From Bretschneidera sinensis (lineage: Eukaryota > Streptophyta > Magnoliopsida > Brassicales > Akaniaceae): 64,000 nucleotides of DNA. Positions 58,152-64,000 of this stretch are shown one piece after another; within the stretch, counting starts at the first letter, position 1; each line of letters opens with the position of its first letter. Below the pieces are notes generated by a model. It did not search any database, was not told where the DNA came from, and saw nothing but the letters and a program-made list of their open reading frames with translations. The DNA is taken from NCBI GenBank assembly GCA_023935145.1, contig CM043698.1:74984001-75048000 (forward strand). Reading direction: 5' to 3'. The position numbers and the translations under genes were made by a program.

Positions 58152-58551
58152 TTAGGTATTCTTGAAGATATCTCCATGGAATGGAGTGTTGAGGTTTAAA
58201 AAGAAGGAAAAGTTGAGGCCAAGATTTATGGGGCCCTATGAGGTGATTGAGAGAATTGGGCCCGTAGTATATCGTTTGGATTTGCCCCTGGAATTAAAGC
58301 AATTACATAATGTTTTTCATGTGTCTATACTGAGGAAGTATTTCCACAATGAGTCCCATTGTGTCTCGAATCAAGCAATAGAAATTTAGAAAGATTTGAC
58401 TTTTATGCTAGTGCCAGTCAGAATCCTAGACAGAAAGGATCAAGTTTTGTGCAATAAAGTCATTTTTTTTATTCAAGTATTATGGCGAAATAAAGATGTC
58501 AAAGAAGTCACGTGGGAACATGAAGCAAGAATGAGAAAGGATTTTCCCTAA
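58152..58551 (+). pseudogene. Outer Tekay-type gag-pol, 3' part (integrase end and chromodomain)
   Basis: It resumes the frame cut at 48959: KISPWNGVLRFKKKEKLRP, then RFMGPYEVIERIGPVVYRLD and LPLELKQLHNVFHVSILRKY. After one in-frame TAG (58387) it ends with a chromodomain-like stretch: VPVRILDRKDQV, QVLWRNKDVKEVTWE. The stop is at 58549. The chromodomain is the mark of chromoviruses and is thought to guide integration into heterochromatin. Confidence 0.9.
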
Positions 58552-58596
58552 CTCTTTACTTGATTTAAGTAATGAAATTTCGAGGATGAAATTTTT

Positions 58597-58612
58597 GTAA
58601 GGTGGGTAGAAT
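58597..58612 (+). other. Polypurine tract of the outer element
   Basis: gtaaggtgggtagaat immediately precedes the 3' LTR start tgtaatac. Confidence 0.75.
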
Positions 58613-60689
58613 TGTAATACCCGTATTCATAAAGAAAGTGTAAAGTAGTAATTTAATAAATATAACTCGAAATTAAAATAATATATTTACGAACGATTTA
58701 GTATTGACTTAAATAAATCTTTTAAAAAAAATTCTAGGACATGGACGTCATTAAAAGAAAAAAAAAGAGAAAAAAAATTCAGCGGACATCCAGAAGAAGA
58801 AAAAAAATAATATAATAAAAAAAGTCAAACAAAAAAATGACTCAAAGGTCAAAAAACGTGGGCAGCAGGAATACCTGCTGCCAATTTAAGTGAGGCATTT
58901 AAAATGCCTCACCTGTCTTCAATTCGGGGAGGACTTTGCAAGTGCGAGACAGCTTTTTGACTGCCTAATTTTTCAACGAAAATTTGCTATACATATGTCC
59001 AATGGGCATAAGCAGTTTACGTAAACATATTTCTTATAGTTTTCTATCAGATTTCGCTTAGTCTTCTATCAAAATTCTCTATTTCCTTAAACACTTAGGG
59101 ATCCAAAGAAAAGTCGAAAGAGCAAAATTTTGAAGAGGTTTACTACAGAATTTCATAGAGAATCAAGAATAGCTATCAGAAAAGCAGAAGGTAATAGTAT
59201 AGTGTTTATTTTTGAATTTTTAGCATTTATGAAATTTTCCCAATTTCAAAGTGAGAATTTTCAAAGGGTGTGGTTTATAGAGAAATGAAGAAATAATTAG
59301 AAATTGAATTCAAATATTTTGTCAAGTGTTGGCAGTCAACAATCAGAGGAAGTTTCGGAGAAGAACGAGGAAGGCAAGGAGGTGATCCACAAGTAGCTCT
59401 AAGTACTACATGGTGAGTTAAATTTACTTTAAGTAGTCTAAATAAAAGTTAAATATTTAGTAATAATATTAAAATAAATTATTAGCTTATATTTTTGTGT
59501 TAGATAAAGATTTGGTTGATAGATATGATATAAATATTAAACACGTAAAAAAATTATTATGTGAGAAAGAATATTTTAGAATAATTGGTTAATGTAATAA
59601 TGATGGTGATAATTAAATTCTTGACGAGTTTTGGTTGATATTTTGATATAAAATTTGAGGAGATGAATTTTAGTGGATCTTGATAAACTTTGATGGATGA
59701 TTTGAGGTGATTTGAGATGAGAGGAATTTAGTAGAAATTTTTATTATATAAATTTGAGAATAATCAGGATAGTTATTTTAAGTGTTTTGAATTTATGTTG
59801 TTTTTATATTACTATTCATATGCATATTTTTATCGTTGTTCATGTGCATATGCATTTAATAATATAACCGAAAGAGCCATAAAGGGGCCGGTCTAATGGA
59901 ACAACCGTGACAGCCGGTATATGCTGGAAATAAAAGGGATACCGTGACAGCCGGTATATGCTGGAAATAAATTCTGTGACAGCTGGGATAAGCTATAAAG
60001 AACCGGGAAGGGGTCGGTCTAAGATAAATATAACCTGTCGACAGGTGGGAAGATGTTCCCATCATATGCATTCATGCATTGCATCTGTTTTAATTATTTA
60101 TTGCATTTATTGAATTGCTGATGGGTGGTATATTCTTGTGAAAGTAATTATGGATGGATGAGGCTCCCAGGAAGAGATAGTTGCAGTAAGAAAAAGAGAA
60201 AAAGATATAGAAATATGATAATATGGTGATTATTTAAATGTTGGATATTCTGTTATTATCCAGTTATAGGAGAAATAAATGATTAAATATTATAGGGCTA
60301 CTTAGGAACTTAGAATACTTTTAGTAAATTTAATTCACTAAGCTTGTGAAGCTCATCCCTCATTGTACAATGATTTCAGGTAGCAGACATGACAAGTAGT
60401 CTGGTGGGTCAGAAGTCAGACGGATTCCTTTTTTGTAAGCCATGTACGTGTTAATATCCTCAAACTAGGGAGAAAAGAAATTAAATATTTGTAAATATTC
60501 ATGCATCTTGCATTGTATATTATTTGTAAATAAATATTAGATTTATGTACATCCCCTGTTGGGGATTTAGGATTTAAAATAAAAATTTCTATTAGTACTA
60601 TTTTATTGTTGCATATATGTGTCGTGCTGGGATTCTCAAAATGTGATGACACCGTCTCGGGGGTGGCCAACTAGAGATGGGTCGTTACA
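58613..60689 (+). mobile_element. 3' LTR of the outer Tekay-type element
   Basis: 2,077 bp, from tgtaatacccg to gtcgttaca, collinear with 42426-44450. It has one more copy of the internal repeat near 59905-59990 than the 5' LTR. The flank at 60690 begins gtttt, close to the left flank ggttt. Confidence 0.92.
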
Positions 60690-60694
60690 GTTTT

Positions 60695-62319
60695 CCACCT
60701 GTTTAAGGGTACTAATTTATGCATTGAAACTTTCACATTGACCAAATGAATTTAGTGTAGCAAACATAAAATATGTTTGGAATTAGGTGGAGGGATCCCC
60801 AATAAGAAGGAAAACCATTAAGAAAGAATGAGTGCTAATGATCATTACAGTATATGAGTTGTGCAAAATGGCTTTGATAGGATGACTGTTAAATCTATTA
60901 TTAGTCTCCAACAAATTTGGTTTAGAGTCATTTTTATGAGAAGTTGCTGCTTAGCACAGGTCTACATGGCACAAGCATCCATCTTACCATTAAATGACAT
61001 GAAAAGAAAAAGTAAAAAATATATTTTATTTTCATTTAAAGGTGAAAATGACCCTTTTATGCCATGTATCTTTTATGGATCCAAACTGACTAGACAAATT
61101 TTTTTTTCATTTTTATAATGTTTATAATAAACTACAAAACCTTTTTCACATATTTACTAAGTTAAATTCTTATTTTTATAGGATAACAGGTGTTTGACAG
61201 CATTTTGTAGAGCTTGATGAAAATTATTTATGATTTCTTTTATTCTTCTAGCATTAATCAAAAGAGATTGTTTATAAACTAATTTTTGGCGATGATCGAT
61301 GCGTTTAAATAACATTTTCCCTCTCAATGTGAAATCTCTTTGGACAGTTGTTTTCAAAAGTGAGAATATTGTTGAGTCGTTTTATCTTTGGCATTATATG
61401 GTCATTTGAATTAAAAGAGCTCGCAATTGTTGAAACAAAAGAACATGATAATTGGATTCAGTCGATTAAAAGGAATGACAGAGTCATTTGATTTATCTTG
61501 TTTTCAGAATCACATTATTCTCTCCCATTTGTTTTAATTTTATGTGGTTTTTATACATATATAAGAAAGTTATTGATGGAGTGATTTATTGAAGTCGTTC
61601 GTTGTAAAAGGAAAGGAAATTTGCAAATATTCGTTTAATAATCACAGTTCCCGGATTATACGCGGAATTTAAATAATATATTTTTTGAATCATTCAATCT
61701 CAAAAGAAAGAAATATAAAAATTGAAAATTTTTGAACTTAAATTTGTTTTGAGGCTTACCATGAACCTCAAACGAAACAAAAGAATCCATAATGAAAAAG
61801 TTTTTAATCCAATGTGAGTGAACTCAAATGCTTTTATTAAACTTATTCTCATTTAATATATTTTATACTACTTCTGGATAAGTTAATGATTAAAATAAAA
61901 GTATAATAATAATTATTTTCAATTTAAAATTACTGATGTTCAAATTAATAACAATCATTTATTAAACTTAAAAAATATTCTCTCTTAAGTTTTGTTTTAA
62001 GCCTCGATTTGAAATAGTTTTAAAGGTTGAAGCGGATAATTGCCACCAAAGTGATTTGTTCGTTAACTTTTTGTATGTGTTAATAGTTGATAAATATGAA
62101 AATATTGTTTGAATGTATAGCAGTCTAGAATGTCTTATCAACCCAAAGGTGTTAGGTATTTCGAAAATTGGTGTGCATTTAGTTGTTAGTTTCTTGTAGG
62201 AAATCCTAAATGTGTATTACATTCTCTGCCCAAAGGGGAGTTTGTAATGATACGTTTGTGGTCCTATTGTTTTACTACCCAAATTCATTATCATGATTGT
62301 CTTATATTTTTCTCCGATC
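60695..62319. other. AT-rich spacer with one repeat segment
   Basis: No gene is supported; the short frame 60861-61118 lacks motifs. Positions 61703-61806 resemble 63841-63950 and may be a remnant of the 5' LTR of the copia element to the right. Confidence 0.5.
61703..61806 (+). repeat. Direct repeat of 63841-63950 (possible 5' LTR remnant)
   Basis: Shared words include aaagaaagaaata, then a 'tttgaggc/t-taccatga' block, then 'cctcaaa(c/a)gaaa', then 'aagaatccat'. The second copy lies 485 bp inside a copia 3' LTR, so this one may be the matching part of a truncated 5' LTR. Confidence 0.5.
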
Positions 62320-63355
62320 AATTTCATTTGCTGTTAGCAATGGTAATGCCATAACTAAGATCTTGATTGAATCAAATTATAAGAAATGGAAACAAGATAT
62401 CGAGTTTGCTTTGAGAATTGTGTACAATGGTGATATGTTTTTTTAGGCATATTGATACTGTAGCTATGCTTGCTGATCCTTTGACCAAGGGTTTGGACCT
62501 TCAGATTTTGTCAAACATGTAAACAACATGAATATTATTAGTTCTTTTGATGTATTTTACTAGTGGGAGTATGACTTTTGTGTGTCAATTTATATGTTGT
62601 TTCCTTTGGACATCATCATTGTTTTCTTTGATTGATATCATACTATGAATATTTTGTGCACATGTTATATATGACATGCCATGATGTATTAAAATTCTAA
62701 GACTTGGTGTTGTCATAAAAATTACTTTTATTTCATTATTGAGTATGTCTCGTAACACCATATTGCAAACTTGAGTATTATTAATTGAGACATATTGGCT
62801 TCTAGGTGAAACCATGGGGTTACTTAAGCTTCTAGGTGAAGCCCTGAGTTTTTTCTAGCTTCTAGGTGAAGCAGGTTAATAGAAGAACCTGAGATTTCTC
62901 TAGTTTATGAGTGAAGGAGGTAATAGAGAAATCGAGAACCCCATAGGGTTTTCTTTAGCTTTTGGGTGAAGCAGGTAATAGAGAAACCCTAGATTTCTCT
63001 AGCTTCTTGGTGAACAGGTAATAGAGAAATCGAGGACCAACAATGGAATGGTATTTTTGAGATCACATGTTGGTGCTATTTTGTTTGCACACTCCCATAT
63101 CTGGATCTAAGTCGGTAAAGTTATTAGTGTTTGTGATTATGGATTAGTCTTATATCAATTGAGATATAATGGTTGTCACGGTCCTATGTTGATGACTTTA
63201 TTGAACTAGATCATGTTTAGGTGTTATCTTAGGAACTTGTTTTTCAAAAGTTGTGGCCACATATTTAAAATCAGTAATTAAGTCCGAGAGTCATTTTATA
63301 AAATATTTTTTAAGACATCTAAAAACTACAACTATTGGTTGCCCAAGTGGGAGAA
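62320..63355 (+). pseudogene. Internally deleted copia element (gag start joined to RNase H end)
   Basis: A gag N-terminal motif, SNYKKWKQDIEFALRIV (about 62375-62425), is followed within about 30 bp by HIDTVAMLADPLTKGLD (about 62448-62500), the C-terminal end of copia RNase H. Nearly all of gag-pol is therefore deleted. A non-coding 3' part of about 850 bp with a tandem repeat follows, then a polypurine tract caagtgggagaa at 63344-63355. It cannot encode any enzyme. Confidence 0.7.
62796..63035 (+). repeat. Degenerate minisatellite, gcttctaggtgaagc units
   Basis: Five or six copies of a 30-50 bp unit contain agcttctaggtgaagc and/or ggtaatagagaaa with variation (62799, 62829, 62859, about 62900, 62958 and 63000). 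It lies in the 3' non-coding part of the deleted copia element. Confidence 0.8.
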
Positions 63356-64000
63356 TGTTAGAATATATAAAATGTTCTAATATTACTGATGGGCTTCTAT
63401 TAGTTTATAGGGCATTGTGTTTATAAAACGAACTGGATTGAGTTCTTGAGATAGATTTTGTGGGCCTGACATCCACTTGATTTCGTGGGTTGGCCAGGAT
63501 ACACCTAATAGTTTTAGACGTGGTTGGGTAGTGGTGTGGGCTTGACAAACCTAATTGGCTATGATCGGCGACCTATTGAGTTTATTATAAATATGAGTTA
63601 GGTCCACTCTCCTCTCTTAACCTAGGGAAGTTTTTCCCATTATAAAGCTACTGTACAGAGAGAGTAAGGAGAGGAAGAATCTTAGCTAGACGGTCTTGCA
63701 CGCATTGATATGTTGAGATCCATGTGGTGTTACCAGAATAACAATATGTCACAAATATCATGTTTGTAATATTAAATAGATCAAAATCAGTAATATAATG
63801 CATATAATAGATCCTTAGAATTATTAATAGTCTACTCTTGAAAGAAAGAAATACTATAAAATTAAAAAAAAATGAATTTAAATTTATTTTGAGGTCTACC
63901 ATGAAACCTCAAAAGAAAAAAAAGAATCCATGATACTGAAAAAGTTTGGACAAAGATTTAATTAGGACTCTACCCTCAAAAGATATGACTTGAAATATCA
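63356..64000 (+). mobile_element. Copia 3' LTR, running off the window
   Basis: It starts tgttagaatatataaaatg directly after a polypurine tract. A TATA-like ttataaatatgag lies near 63578-63592. No end is reached by 64000. An antisense open frame at 63648-63902 is LTR sequence. Confidence 0.7.

Larger units (their letters stand above)
42426..60689 (+). mobile_element. Ty3/gypsy chromovirus of Tekay/Del type, interrupted by a nested element
   Basis: This is a complete element: 5' LTR 42426-44450, primer-binding site 44455-44468, gag-pol 44539-48959 continuing at 58152-58551, polypurine tract 58597-58612, and 3' LTR 58613-60689. The domain order gag, PR, RT, RNase H, integrase, chromodomain identifies a chromovirus. 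The long LTRs of about 2 kb fit the Tekay/Del lineage. Flanking sequences ggttt (42421-42425) and gtttt (60690-60694) match at four of five positions as the target duplication. Without the insert it would be about 9.1 kb. It is defective through many stops. Confidence 0.92.

Noticed and set aside
1..64000. A new defence, biosynthetic or regulatory gene system
   Set aside because: Apart from one MADS-box gene and one possible pseudogene, all recognisable coding sequence is retroelement-derived. No gene cluster or unknown multi-gene arrangement could be supported.
1..64000. tRNA, rRNA, snoRNA or CRISPR arrays
   Set aside because: No cloverleaf with both internal promoter boxes, no rRNA core and no regularly spaced repeat-spacer array was seen by reading. 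A covariance-model scan would be needed to exclude small ncRNAs.

Overview
The window is nuclear DNA from a flowering plant, probably a eudicot. It is AT-rich, has long introns with plant-type GT-AG junctions, and is packed with Ty1/copia, Ty3/gypsy, LINE, hAT and MITE sequence. No prokaryotic features, rRNA, tRNA or CRISPR arrays were seen. The species cannot be named from the sequence.

The one convincing intact host gene is a seven-coding-exon MIKC-type MADS-box transcription factor of the AGL17/ANR1 clade on the minus strand. Its CDS exons lie between 36558 (ATG) and 13844 (stop). The exon lengths (182, 79, 62, 100, 42, 84 and 159 nt) join in frame to 235 residues and match the canonical MIKC pattern. 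The gene spans about 22.7 kb because intron 1 is 4.6 kb and intron 2 is 15.6 kb. Intron 2 has absorbed a LINE tail, a non-autonomous hAT carrying a Stowaway-like MITE, and a rearranged copia element. A 174-bp 5'UTR intron, a TATA box near 36976 and a poly(A) signal near 13597 are also visible. Tail-to-tail with it on the plus strand (8468-12872) lies a possible decayed gene for a small membrane protein.

The left end (1-7200) is nested retroelements. The 3' end of a Tat/Athila-type Ty3 element with its LTR (1049-2322) abuts the gag of a degenerate copia element (2323-6655), followed by an older Ty3 LTR remnant. Then come a foldback element (7520-7915), a LINE tail (10830-11402) and diverged repeats (11411-11890).

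The region 37000-42425 is AT-rich intergenic sequence with MITE-like inverted repeats. The right third is dominated by an 18.3-kb structure. A chromodomain-bearing Ty3 element of Tekay/Del type (42426-60689, plus orientation) is split inside its integrase by a second member of the same family in the opposite orientation (48960-58151). The outer gag-pol stays in one frame for 3 kb and is broken almost only by stops explicable as C-to-T or G-to-A changes. The nested element has similar LTRs but a badly decayed interior with a duplicated protease segment. The window closes with an internally deleted copia element (62320-64000).

I found no evidence of a new biological system. The most distinctive signals are three 11-20 nt LINE-tail micro-insertions flanked by long target-site duplications, the nested same-family antisense retroelements, and the complete exon reconstruction of the giant MADS gene. 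All similarity statements are by eye; no alignment or database search was run.
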